A stretch of DNA of 64,000 nucleotides, from NCBI GenBank assembly GCA_004294135.1, contig RDZY01000013.1:23082-87081 (forward strand). Direction: 5' to 3'. The notes beneath the pieces were generated by a model that saw only the letters and a list, made by a program, of their open reading frames with translations, had not been told where the DNA came from and did no database searches. The translations under genes and the position numbers were made by a program. The stretch comes from Sphingobacteriia bacterium. Its GTDB lineage: Bacteria > Bacteroidota > Bacteroidia > Chitinophagales > Chitinophagaceae. Below are positions 18,733 through 26,339 of this stretch, one piece after another; the first letter of the stretch is position 1; the number at the start of each line of letters is the position of its first letter.

Positions 18733-19212
18733 ATGAAACAAATTGTAGCACTCGCTTTTCTAGCATTTACCGCAACCCATTTATCTGCTCAAACCAATAA
18801 TAGCAGTACTTACAAAACAGCACTGGGTGTTAAACTTTATCCAGGGGCAGTCTCTGTAAAACATTTTACCAGCAAAGGAAGGGCTTTGGAGGGATTGGGA
18901 TATATTTCTTCGGATGGTTTTAGGTTGACTGGTTTGTATGAATTACATTATCCTTTAGGAAGCGTAGAAGGTCTGCAATGGTATATTGGTGGAGGTGGTC
19001 ATATTGGTGTATGGAGTAATAGCTGGAAAAATCGTTTCCCTACCAGAGAGAATGGATTGGCTTTGGGAGTAGATGGAGTTTTGGGGGTTGATTATAAAAT
19101 AAAAGGAGCACCATTAAACCTGAGTTTCGACTGGCAACCTTCTTTTAATATAGTAGGATACAATTATTTTGAAGGTGGTTGGGGTGGTTTGGCCATCCGT
19201 TACACATTCTAA
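18733..19212 (+). CDS. Small exported beta-barrel-like protein
   Basis: A 159-residue protein with a clear signal peptide (MKQIVALAFLAFTATHLSAQ). The mature part is rich in Gly and aromatic residues in alternating patterns (LQWYIGGGGHIGVWSN, GLALGVDGVLGVDYK). It ends in a strand with a terminal Phe (GGLAIRYTF), the usual end of an outer-membrane beta-barrel. At this size it would be an 8-strand barrel. No enzymatic motif is seen and I do not recognise a named family. Its stop is 12 bases from the convergent ftsY stop. Confidence 0.75.
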   Translation: MKQIVALAFLAFTATHLSAQTNNSSTYKTALGVKLYPGAVSVKHFTSKGRALEGLGYISSDGFRLTGLYELHYPLGSVEGLQWYIGGGGHIGVWSNSWKNRFPTRENGLALGVDGVLGVDYKIKGAPLNLSFDWQPSFNIVGYNYFEGGWGGLAIRYTF

Positions 19213-19223
19213 ACTAGGTTGAG

Positions 19224-20180
19224 TTACAGTTTGAAAAGGCTTTCCACAAAAGCTGTTTTGTTAAAAAGCAGTAAGTCCTCTACTTTCTCACCTACTCCAA
19301 TATATTTCACTGGTATTTTAAATTGATGGGCAATTGCCAATACCACCCCACCTTTTGCAGTTCCATCTAGTTTAGTGATGGCCAACGCAGTAACTGGGGT
19401 GGTAGCGGTAAACTGACGAGCTTGCTCAATGGCATTTTGTCCCGTTGAACCATCCAATACCAGTAGAACTTCGTGTGGGGCGTCGGGGACTATTTTCTGT
19501 ATTACCCGCTTAATTTTATTGAGTTCATCCATCAAGTGGGCTTTGTTGTGCAACCTACCAGCCGTGTCAATGATAACTACGTCCGCATTTTTAGCAACTG
19601 CACTTGCTACTGTATCATAGGCAACCGCACTTGGGTCAGAACCCATGGACTGCTTTACGATGGATACACCCACTCGTTCGCTCCAGATGGTAAGTTGATC
19701 AACCGCAGCCGCACGAAATGTGTCGCCTGCACCTAAAATAACTTGGTTACCGGCCGCTTTAAATTGAGCTGCTAATTTTCCTATGGTAGTGGTTTTACCT
19801 ACCCCATTCACACCAACCACCAAAACAATATAGGGTTTCTTACCAGCTAGAGGAATAAAACCTTCGGAGGAAGCAGAGGAGGAATCGACTAAAATTGATT
19901 CTATTTCATTTTTAAGTAAGCTATTTAACTCACTTGTATTCAAATACTTATCTTTTTTTATTCTCTTTTCAATCTGGTCAATTATTTGCAGGGTAGTATC
20001 CACACCTACGTCGGCACTTATCAGCGCTTCCTCCAAATTATCGAGCACTTCTTCATCAATGGTGGTTTTTCCAGCAATGGCTTTAGTGAGTTTGGATAGA
20101 AAACCTTCCTTGGTTTTTTGCAAACCATGGTCAAGCGTTTCCTGCTCTTTTTTACCAAATAATTTATCAAAGAAACCCAT
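19224..20180 (-). CDS. ftsY: Signal recognition particle receptor
   Basis: A 318-residue SRP-type GTPase that docks ribosome-nascent-chain complexes at the membrane. The short N-terminal helical domain lacks the long acidic A-domain of E. coli FtsY, as in many other bacteria. G-motifs are complete: GVNGVGKTTTIGKLA, DTFRAAAVDQL, DTAGRLH, TKLDGTAKGG, and the closing GVGEKVEDLLLF. It follows the rpmB-rpmG-DUF4295 genes, but a terminator-like hairpin lies in the 80-base gap, so transcription may be partly uncoupled. Confidence 0.96.
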   Translation of the reverse strand: MGFFDKLFGKKEQETLDHGLQKTKEGFLSKLTKAIAGKTTIDEEVLDNLEEALISADVGVDTTLQIIDQIEKRIKKDKYLNTSELNSLLKNEIESILVDSSSASSEGFIPLAGKKPYIVLVVGVNGVGKTTTIGKLAAQFKAAGNQVILGAGDTFRAAAVDQLTIWSERVGVSIVKQSMGSDPSAVAYDTVASAVAKNADVVIIDTAGRLHNKAHLMDELNKIKRVIQKIVPDAPHEVLLVLDGSTGQNAIEQARQFTATTPVTALAITKLDGTAKGGVVLAIAHQFKIPVKYIGVGEKVEDLLLFNKTAFVESLFKL

Positions 20181-20199
20181 GGCTCAATGAATTAACAGG

Positions 20200-20239
20200 T
20201 TGAAAAACAAAAGCCTCCTACTGTTGGGAAGGAAGCTTT
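20200..20239 (-). terminator. Terminator-like hairpin between the DUF4295 gene and ftsY
   Basis: In the minus-strand transcript AAAGCTTCC (20239-20231) pairs with GGAGGCTTT (20218-20210) over nine base pairs with one G-U. TTTTGTTTTT follows. It would end or attenuate the ribosomal-protein message before ftsY. Confidence 0.65.
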
Positions 20240-20260
20240 AGAATGATTTTATTGCAGAGA

Positions 20261-20434
20261 CTATTTCTCAGACATAAATGTCTTGATATTGTCTTTGTGT
20301 ACAATATTTTCTTTGAAGGTATACGCGCCTGATTTAGGGCTGCGTACAGCTTTAATTACTTTAGTCCAGTTTTTCGCTTCAGCGGCTGCTTTCTGGTCTT
20401 TTACTTTCGCGTTTTTGGAAGCTACTTTAGCCAT
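20261..20434 (-). CDS. DUF4295 small basic protein, Bacteroidota ribosome-associated
   Basis: A 57-residue, lysine- and alanine-rich protein that starts MAKVASKNAKVKDQKAAAEA and ends NIKTFMSEK. Start and stop were read directly: ATG at 20434, TAG at 20261-20263. It matches DUF4295, a family restricted to Bacteroidota and encoded beside rpmB and rpmG. The position 2 bases after the rpmG stop implies co-translation with ribosomal proteins. From memory, a Bacteroidota-specific large-subunit protein (bL38) has been seen in a ribosome structure and may be this family; I could not verify that here. Confidence 0.85.
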   Translation of the reverse strand: MAKVASKNAKVKDQKAAAEAKNWTKVIKAVRSPKSGAYTFKENIVHKDNIKTFMSEK

Positions 20435-20436
20435 GA

Positions 20437-20619
20437 TTATTTGATTTCTTTATGAACGGTTACTTTTTTCAAAATTGGGTTAAGTTTCTTTAACTCAATA
20501 CGCTCAGGCGTATTTTTCTTGTTTTTGGTAGTAATATAGCGACTAGTACCGGGCTGACCGCTGGTCTTGTGCTCGGTGCACTCTAATATTACTTGTACCC
20601 TGTTACCTCTCTTTGCCAT
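20437..20619 (-). CDS. rpmG: 50S ribosomal protein L33
   Basis: A 60-residue protein with the L33 pattern [18 protein letters not shown], then [20 protein letters not shown] and the closing [11 protein letters not shown]. Only one cysteine of the old zinc-ribbon sites remains (ILECTE), so this is the zinc-independent (C-minus) form. It sits at the large subunit's E site. It is part of the rpmB-rpmG-DUF4295 operon, 26 bases after rpmB. The start is well fixed by family length. Confidence 0.96.
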   Translation of the reverse strand: MAKRGNRVQVILECTEHKTSGQPGTSRYITTKNKKNTPERIELKKLNPILKKVTVHKEIK

Positions 20620-20645
20620 TTTATAGGTAGTTTTTTCTTGTTTGG

Positions 20646-20882
20646 TTAGATCTTAGTGCCTTTAGCTCTTAATTCTTTAATTACTGCGTTTAAACCATTT
20701 TTATTGATGGTTCTTAAAGCATCGGTTGATACTTTCAAAGATATCCAACGATCTTCTTCTGCAAAGAAAAAGCGCTTTTTTTGCAAATTAGGTAAGAAAC
20801 GACGCTTGGTTTTAATGTTTGAGTGAGAAACACTGTTACCAACGATTGGCTTTTTACCGGTTATCTGACATACTCTTGCCAT
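20646..20882 (-). CDS. rpmB: 50S ribosomal protein L28
   Basis: A 78-residue protein starting [20 protein letters not shown], the conserved L28 opening. [20 protein letters not shown] follows and it ends [13 protein letters not shown] 25-codon upstream extension of the frame (to 20957) is not part of the protein: it covers the promoter, and family length supports the ATG at 20882. It is the first gene of a ribosomal operon with rpmG and the DUF4295 gene. An exact Bacteroidota-type promoter lies 35-65 bases upstream. Confidence 0.97.
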   Translation of the reverse strand: MARVCQITGKKPIVGNSVSHSNIKTKRRFLPNLQKKRFFFAEEDRWISLKVSTDALRTINKNGLNAVIKELRAKGTKI

Positions 20883-20898
20883 GACTGAATAGTTTTTT

Positions 20899-20913
20899 TC
20901 CGATTTTTTCGGA
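20899..20913 (-). promoter_or_regulatory. Small hairpin in the rpmB leader
   Basis: In the transcript TCCGA (20913-20909) pairs with TCGGA (20903-20899) around a five-A loop, between the promoter and the rpmB start. A regulatory role is possible but only inferred; a five-pair stem can arise by chance. Confidence 0.35.
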
Positions 20914-20916
20914 CGG

Positions 20917-20947
20917 CAAAGGTAAGTAAATGAAGTAAAATAACAAG
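20917..20947 (-). promoter_or_regulatory. Promoter of the rpmB-rpmG-DUF4295 operon
   Basis: On the minus strand the -33 box CTTG (20947-20944) is followed by a 19-base spacer and the -7 box TACCTTTG (20924-20917). The -7 box is an exact match to TAnnTTTG, and the spacing equals the Bacteroidota consensus. Transcription would start near 20910. Confidence 0.8.
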
Positions 20948-21356
20948 TAATAAGCACATAAATTTATATTTATTTTAGAAAAATTTTAGATCTATTCTAA
21001 AATACTAGGTGAACGCGACAGCTAATTCTGGGATTGGTGAAGTTAAAACTTCCATCCTAAAATAAAAAAATGAGCAGCCAAAACCCAATATTCACCTCCG
21101 CTTATCAACTGTGAAAATAGCATTAACAAATCTCATCACAGTAAAATAGGCATTAGCATTTCTTTCACAAATCTACTGAAACCACTTACTGCATTGGTTT
21201 TGAGAGGATGGATAAAAAATATCCGCAACATCCCTTATACCGCTTATCTATTCATACCCCCTACTGCTGTAACTTATCACAATCTGCTGCGTCTGATTTA
21301 GTATAGTTGATAATTTTAACCCATCAACATAACAATAACCATAAAAAAATAAATGT
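20948..21356. other. Non-coding stretch between rpmB and the secreted protein gene
   Basis: About 400 bases of A+T-rich DNA between two divergent genes. Apart from the rpmB promoter at its left edge I see no gene, RNA or strong hairpin. A 91-codon minus-strand frame overlaps the right edge (21248-21523) but looks like an antisense shadow. The plus-strand promoter for the gene at 21357 is not obvious. Confidence 0.5.
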
Positions 21357-21806
21357 ATGAAAAAATTAATCCTTGTCATCGTCATTGTAATCAGCATCAG
21401 CAGTTTTGCTACTCCAAACCATTTAAGCGACTCTAAGTTAGCCCCCAACACAAACTTTATGGACGCATATAAGTCCGCCAGTTTTGTAAATTGGAAATCA
21501 GCTAGCAATTTTAAAAAAGTCACGGTATTTATAGATCAGCAGCAGGTAAACATATTTTACAATGAATTTGGTGAATTAATAGGCAGTACCAGTCAGCAAG
21601 ATTTTGATAAACTACCTGCCAGAGCTGTATCAACCATTACCAGTAAATATACATTTCCAGAATATACATTGACCGACTGTATTAAGTTTACCAATGCAGA
21701 AGATGAGGTTAAATATTATATATCAATGAATACGCAAGACTACCAACTAGTTTTGGAGATCAGTGAATATGGCAATACCCGCATTTATTCAAAGACAAAA
21801 AAATAA
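21357..21806 (+). CDS. Secreted PepSY-like small protein
   Basis: A 149-residue protein with a signal peptide (MKKLILVIVIVISISSFA). The mature part reads as an alpha/beta repeat resembling the PepSY-like/DUF2874 exported proteins of Bacteroidota: WKSASNFKKVTVFIDQQQVN, FGELIGSTSQ, LPARAVSTITSKYTFPEYTL and VKYYISMNTQDYQLVLEISE. Such proteins are periplasmic and mostly uncharacterised. It is monocistronic, with a strong terminator just behind it. The family assignment is tentative. Confidence 0.65.
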   Translation: MKKLILVIVIVISISSFATPNHLSDSKLAPNTNFMDAYKSASFVNWKSASNFKKVTVFIDQQQVNIFYNEFGELIGSTSQQDFDKLPARAVSTITSKYTFPEYTLTDCIKFTNAEDEVKYYISMNTQDYQLVLEISEYGNTRIYSKTKK

Positions 21807-21822
21807 GGGCAATAAAATCTAC

Positions 21823-21859
21823 AACTCCCGCTATTATTAACCAGTAGCGGGAGTTTTTG
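21823..21859. terminator. Strong, probably bidirectional terminator
   Basis: AACTCCCGCTA (21823-21833) pairs perfectly with TAGCGGGAGTT (21845-21855) over 11 bases with an 11-base loop, followed by TTTTT. It lies between the convergent gene ends at 21806 and 21869 and can serve both. Confidence 0.88.
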
Positions 21860-21868
21860 TGTACTTAT

Positions 21869-23068
21869 CTATACAGGAAAACTGATCTTCCCCATGGTGA
21901 CCGATGGAATTCCTGCTGCACCAGTTCCTAAAAGTGTGGTTCCTCCTGCAATATGTTCATTGGCTAATACAGCAAACAATACTGCTTCTTTAGCATCGGG
22001 TAATATATCAATATCGCCCGTTGTGTAGAAGCTACAAGCAGGTGCCAATTTTTTTATTTGGTTCATCAATAAAGAATTGTGCATTCCGCCCCCACTGCTG
22101 TAAATAACAAAATCACTACTGCCGTTCATGCTTTGTAGTAAGGCATCGGTAATGGTGTCGGCACTGAACCGATTGAGGGTAGCCATGGTATTGAAGTGAT
22201 TGATGCCTTCCACACCAGCATTTTCAATTGCTTTCTGTAGATAGGCCAGGTTAAACAGTTCTGGGCCAGTTGTTTTTGGAAAGGGCTTTAGAAAAAACCC
22301 ATCTTTCTTTAGTTCTAATAATAGTGCGTCGTTTACTTCACCTTGACTAGCGACTGCTGCGTTTTCATCGAAGGACTTATTAAAATGCGCCTGCATATAA
22401 GCATCCATTAAGGTATTACCGGGCCCCGTATCGGTGCTGAAAATATTGGAAGCATTGAGATTGCCGGGCAGAAAAGTAAAATTGGCAATACCACCGATAT
22501 TGAGCATCATTCGATTTTCTCCCCGTTTACTAAAAATAAAATAGTCGCCATATACCGCCAATGGGGCGCCCTCACCCCCTGCTGCAATATGCTTCTGCCT
22601 AAAATCGCTTACGGTAATGATTCCTGTTTTTACGGCTATATGATCGCCATCTCCTATCTGCAATGTGGCATTACCATAAGCAGCTTTACCGTGTAATATT
22701 TTAGGCGCATGGTAAATAGTTTGTCCATGTGAAGCAATCAAATCAACCTCTTCAGATTTTATACCCCATTCTTTCAATGCCTTATTAATCATTTCGGCGT
22801 GCCTATCAGCCACCCAGGCATTCAATAGACAAACCTGCTCAAGGTCAACTTCATGCTTTGCAAATATGGACCTAATTAACTCCTTGAATTCGTTGTTGTA
22901 AGCAACCGTTTTAAATTGAAGCAATTGAACGGTCGTTCCCATACCACTGCCTTCAATAGCACAGAGTGCAATATCCAATCCGTCTAATGAAGTGCCACTC
23001 ATTAATCCTATAATCAATCGCTTTCTGCTGCTGCCCATTTGGGCCAGCTTCTGTATATATGGATTCAT
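21869..23068 (-). CDS. anmK: Anhydro-N-acetylmuramic acid kinase
   Basis: A 399-residue ASKHA kinase that opens the 1,6-anhydro ring of anhydro-MurNAc and phosphorylates it to MurNAc-6-phosphate in one step. The family signature GLMSGTSLDGLD (21-32) is intact. IASHGQTIYHAP, MMLNIGGIANFTFLPG and FSTDTGPGNTLMDAY follow, which are the substrate and nucleotide loops. Its product is the substrate of MurQ, encoded 9 kb away. The gene lies 51 bases after ubiD on the same strand, so the two may be transcribed together. Confidence 0.95.
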   Translation of the reverse strand: MNPYIQKLAQMGSSRKRLIIGLMSGTSLDGLDIALCAIEGSGMGTTVQLLQFKTVAYNNEFKELIRSIFAKHEVDLEQVCLLNAWVADRHAEMINKALKEWGIKSEEVDLIASHGQTIYHAPKILHGKAAYGNATLQIGDGDHIAVKTGIITVSDFRQKHIAAGGEGAPLAVYGDYFIFSKRGENRMMLNIGGIANFTFLPGNLNASNIFSTDTGPGNTLMDAYMQAHFNKSFDENAAVASQGEVNDALLLELKKDGFFLKPFPKTTGPELFNLAYLQKAIENAGVEGINHFNTMATLNRFSADTITDALLQSMNGSSDFVIYSSGGGMHNSLLMNQIKKLAPACSFYTTGDIDILPDAKEAVLFAVLANEHIAGGTTLLGTGAAGIPSVTMGKISFPV

Positions 23069-23119
23069 ATGCTGATATTATATGGAAATATAAGACTTAT
23101 TATGCGCACTTGTGCTGCT

Positions 23120-24961
23120 TTATGCAATTTTATGCAGACTTCCACCAGGAAGAAAGAGTCGCTCAATTCTTTTTTCTACTTCCGGATCTTTTTCAACTGG
23201 GGGTGCATGGTGTGGTTTAATTCTTGCATCAATTACCAGTGGCCCCAGGCAACCCCAGTGTTTGTGTTCAACCGATTCCCTAATTCCGTGTATATCGTGG
23301 GATGGATTACAACGGGTAAAACTAACCCAAAGATAGTTTCTTAGGTTGGCTGCTGTAAACTGCGGGTCGTTGCAAAGCACAATGATGGCCAATCCTTTTA
23401 GGGATTCCAGCGAATTGTGGAGTTGAAAGTTCAGTAGTTTTATTTCTTCCTTTACTTTATGGTAGCTGGTAAAAGCTTGGGTACCCATACATACTACCCC
23501 GGGCATAGCCATTTGTGCATTTTCAAATCCTTGTAGGCTGTTGAGTACTGCTGGAACAGATTTGGCAAGCTCACGTATTTTTTCTCCATAAGCTGCCAGC
23601 ACCACTTTACTACCGCTGTTTAATCCTGTTCCAGAATAATCGAGTGTATCAATGGTGGTGTTGGTATGAAAATGTACATCCCTTGTAAAGTCAATCCGCT
23701 CTAATAAATATTCCATAAATGGCTGTACATTTTGGGCTTTGAGCTGATTGGTATCATCGCCAGCAATAAATAGAAATTTGGCGAGGCTCAATTGACCTGT
23801 CCCCAACACATGATTGGCAATAGTGAGTAATTCAGCGGGTTGTGTGGCTTTACTGTAAGGTGTGTAACGTTCACTGCCCACCGCCAGTAATAAGGGATGA
23901 ACCCCCGCTGCGTCTACAGCATATACTTCTTTTAATCCCGGCACTTCATTGGGAATTGCTGCCCCAGTAATTTCATGAATCAACTCTCCAAAACTGGTAT
24001 CTTCTTGTGGTGGCCTACCCACTACTGTAAATGCCCAGATGGCATTTTTTTTGGCATATACTTTATGCACTTTCATCAGTGGAAATGGATGTTGAAGGCT
24101 ATAGTAACCGAGGTGATCACCAAATGGCCCTTCGGGCTTATTTTGTCCCGGATATACTTCGCCAGTAATCACAAAATCGGCATCGGTACTGATGCAATAT
24201 CCATCTTTATAACAATAACGAAACCTTCTACCACCAAGTACCCCAGCAAAAGTCATCTCACTAATACCTTCGGGCAGTGGCATAACTGCTGAAAGGCTAT
24301 GTGAAGGTGGTCCGCCCACAAAACAACTCACTTTAAGTGGCAGCCCCTTTGCATTGGCCTTGGTCTGGTGTACGCCAATACCACGATGTAGTTGATAGTG
24401 TAATCCTATTTCTTTATTGGGAATATAATCGTTGCCAGTTAACTGTATCCGATACATACCTAAATTGGCTTTCATGATGCCGGGCTGATCCATATCTTCG
24501 GTATATACCTGCGGCAGGGTTACAAATGCGCCCCCATCCATGGGCCAATGCTGAATAAGTGGGAGGTCTGTGATATTGATTTCTTCGTATAAAACGGGTT
24601 TGGATAAAGGGTTTTTTAATGGAAGGGCTTTTAGTGCTGCCAAGCCTGCTGCAAAGTTTTTGATTGGTGATTGAATGGCTTTTACGGGATCGTTCTTCAA
24701 CTCAATCAGTTGCTGCACTTGAGCAATGGTATTTCTAAAAATAAACTTGCTTCTTTCAAGCGTGCCGAAGATATTAGACGCCGCTCTAAAACGAGATCCT
24801 TTTACGTTTTCAAATAAGAGCGCAGGCCCCTTGGCTTCATAAACCCGCAAGTGTATGGCAGCCATTTCAAGGTAGGGATCTACTTCTTCCTTAACTCGTA
24901 TGAGCTGACCATGTTTTTCTAAATCGAGCAGGCAGGCTTCTAGTGATGGGTAATTCATCAT
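23120..24961 (-). CDS. UbiD-family decarboxylase
   Basis: A 613-residue member of the UbiD family, enzymes that use prenylated FMN to add or remove carboxyl groups on aromatic or unsaturated acids. Recognisable stretches are the N-terminal LEKHGQLIRVKEEVDPYLEM, GIGVHQTKANAKGLPLKVS and FVGGPPSHSLSAVMPLPEG in the cofactor region, TGEVYPGQNKPEGPFGDHLG with the conserved glutamate, and the C-terminal TRCNPSHDIHGIRE. It is longer than E. coli UbiD (about 500). The prenyl-FMN synthase UbiX is not in this window. The substrate is not known. It has its own promoter, divergent from pdxJ, and two adjacent ATGs at 24961 and 24958. Confidence 0.9.
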   Translation of the reverse strand: MMNYPSLEACLLDLEKHGQLIRVKEEVDPYLEMAAIHLRVYEAKGPALLFENVKGSRFRAASNIFGTLERSKFIFRNTIAQVQQLIELKNDPVKAIQSPIKNFAAGLAALKALPLKNPLSKPVLYEEINITDLPLIQHWPMDGGAFVTLPQVYTEDMDQPGIMKANLGMYRIQLTGNDYIPNKEIGLHYQLHRGIGVHQTKANAKGLPLKVSCFVGGPPSHSLSAVMPLPEGISEMTFAGVLGGRRFRYCYKDGYCISTDADFVITGEVYPGQNKPEGPFGDHLGYYSLQHPFPLMKVHKVYAKKNAIWAFTVVGRPPQEDTSFGELIHEITGAAIPNEVPGLKEVYAVDAAGVHPLLLAVGSERYTPYSKATQPAELLTIANHVLGTGQLSLAKFLFIAGDDTNQLKAQNVQPFMEYLLERIDFTRDVHFHTNTTIDTLDYSGTGLNSGSKVVLAAYGEKIRELAKSVPAVLNSLQGFENAQMAMPGVVCMGTQAFTSYHKVKEEIKLLNFQLHNSLESLKGLAIIVLCNDPQFTAANLRNYLWVSFTRCNPSHDIHGIRESVEHKHWGCLGPLVIDARIKPHHAPPVEKDPEVEKRIERLFLPGGSLHKIA

Positions 24962-24968
24962 ATTGAAA

Positions 24969-24999
24969 CAAAGCTAAATAGCAAATGTTGATCTACGAA
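24969..24999 (-). promoter_or_regulatory. Promoter of the ubiD gene
   Basis: On the minus strand TTCG (24999-24996), then 19 bases, then TAGCTTTG (24976-24969). The -7 element matches TAnnTTTG exactly and the -33 element differs from TTTG by one base. It lies 8 bases before the ubiD start, so the leader is very short. Confidence 0.7.
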
Positions 25000-25038
25000 T
25001 ATGTTTTACCAAAATAAACCGAAACGGATTCTGCTCAT

Positions 25039-25046
25039 TAACTTTG
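25039..25046 (+). promoter_or_regulatory. -7 element immediately before the pdxJ start codon
   Basis: TAACTTTG matches the Bacteroidota -7 consensus exactly and ends only 4 bases before the pdxJ ATG at 25051. Transcription would begin at or next to the start codon, giving a leaderless or near-leaderless message. No clear -33 TTTG is seen. Confidence 0.55.
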
Positions 25047-25050
25047 GGGC

Positions 25051-25773
25051 ATGACAAAATTAAGCGTCAATATCAACAAACTGGCTACTCTGCGCAATAG
25101 CAGGGGCGGAAATAACCCCAACTTGGTAAAAGCTGCTTTAGATGCGGAACAATTTGGTGCTGATGGTATTACGGTTCATCCTCGTCCCGATGAGCGTCAT
25201 ATTCGATATGCCGACGTTTTTGAATTGAAAAAAGTATTGCATACTGAACTTAATATTGAGGGCAATCCTACGGAAGAAAAATTTATAGAATTGGTATTGG
25301 CCAACCAGCCTGCCCAAGTAACGCTGGTGCCCGATGCATTGGGTCAGCTTACCAGCAACCATGGATGGAATACCATTGAGCACAAAGATTACCTGATTGG
25401 CATAATTACTATTTTTAAAAAAGCGGGTATTAGGGTCTCTATTTTTGTGGATCCTATTTTGGAGATGGTAGAAGCTGCCGCTGCTACTGGTACCGATAGA
25501 ATTGAATTGTATACCGAGCAATTTGCTACTCATTATGCTGCTGGAGAACGCCATTCTGCCGTAGAACCCTATACAGCAGCGGCTTTTAAAGCTGCTTCAT
25601 TGGGAATGGGCATTAATGCGGGGCACGATTTAGACCTGCAAAACCTAGCCTATTTTAAGCAAGAGGTTCCGCATTTAGAGGAGGTAAGTATTGGACATGC
25701 ACTGATCTGCGACGCTATTTATTTGGGATTTGAGAATACCATACAATTGTACAAACGCCAATTGGCGAAATAA
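25051..25773 (+). CDS. pdxJ: Pyridoxine 5'-phosphate synthase
   Basis: A 240-residue TIM-barrel enzyme that condenses 1-deoxyxylulose 5-phosphate with 3-amino-2-oxopropyl phosphate in the DXP-dependent vitamin B6 pathway. Family motifs are SVNINKLATLRNSRGG, the conserved HPRPDERHI (histidine and acid in the active site), QVTLVPD, RVSIFVDP, IELYTEQFA, and the phosphate-binding GINAGHDLDLQNL. The C-terminal EEVSIGHALICDAIYLG is also typical. It is followed by purE 16 bases downstream, so the two form an operon that joins cofactor and purine synthesis. Confidence 0.96.
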   Translation: MTKLSVNINKLATLRNSRGGNNPNLVKAALDAEQFGADGITVHPRPDERHIRYADVFELKKVLHTELNIEGNPTEEKFIELVLANQPAQVTLVPDALGQLTSNHGWNTIEHKDYLIGIITIFKKAGIRVSIFVDPILEMVEAAAATGTDRIELYTEQFATHYAAGERHSAVEPYTAAAFKAASLGMGINAGHDLDLQNLAYFKQEVPHLEEVSIGHALICDAIYLGFENTIQLYKRQLAK

Positions 25774-25789
25774 ATTAACTTGCTGAATT

Positions 25790-26311
25790 ATGAATATTTT
25801 ACCAATAGTAGGAATCATCATGGGAAGCGACAGTGATTTGCCAGTAATGCAAGCAGCTGCAATGGTATTAACGGAGTTTGCCATTCCTTTTGAATTAACG
25901 GTAGTATCTGCACATAGAACGCCAGAGAGAATGATGGATTATGCAAAAACCGCAGCGAGCCGTGGAATAAAAGTAATTATTGCCGGCGCCGGAGGCGCCG
26001 CACATTTACCGGGGATGGTAGCAGCAATAACCACTTTGCCAGTTGTTGGTGTACCCATAAAATCGAGTAATTCCATAGACGGATGGGACTCTATATTGTC
26101 CATTTTACAAATGCCCAATGGAGTACCAGTAGCTACAGTGGCCTTAAATGCAGCAAAAAATGCGGGACTCCTAGCTGCGCAAATCATTGGCAGCAATGAT
26201 AGAGCCATAGCAGAAAAACTACTAGCTTACAAATTAAAAATGCAAGAGGAAGTACTTGTAAAAGCAAAGGGATTGGAACAAAGCTGGCCGAATTATTTTG
26301 ATGCGCAATAA
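25790..26311 (+). CDS. purE: N5-carboxyaminoimidazole ribonucleotide mutase, class I
   Basis: A 173-residue enzyme of purine synthesis that moves the carboxyl group of N5-CAIR to give CAIR. The class I signature [16 protein letters not shown] is near the N-terminus. SAHRTPERM holds the catalytic histidine, and [14 protein letters not shown] and [14 protein letters not shown] form the rest of the site. The usual partner PurK is not in this window. It is co-transcribed with pdxJ. The 3' end is followed by 28 bases before the convergent dehydrogenase gene. Confidence 0.96.
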   Translation: MNILPIVGIIMGSDSDLPVMQAAAMVLTEFAIPFELTVVSAHRTPERMMDYAKTAASRGIKVIIAGAGGAAHLPGMVAAITTLPVVGVPIKSSNSIDGWDSILSILQMPNGVPVATVALNAAKNAGLLAAQIIGSNDRAIAEKLLAYKLKMQEEVLVKAKGLEQSWPNYFDAQ

Positions 26312-26339
26312 ACCGCTCCCCCAAGTAAAATAAGTTGCT

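Noticed and set aside
21248..21523. 91-codon minus-strand frame
   Set aside because: It overlaps the start and signal peptide of the secreted protein gene on the other strand; composition looks like an antisense shadow.
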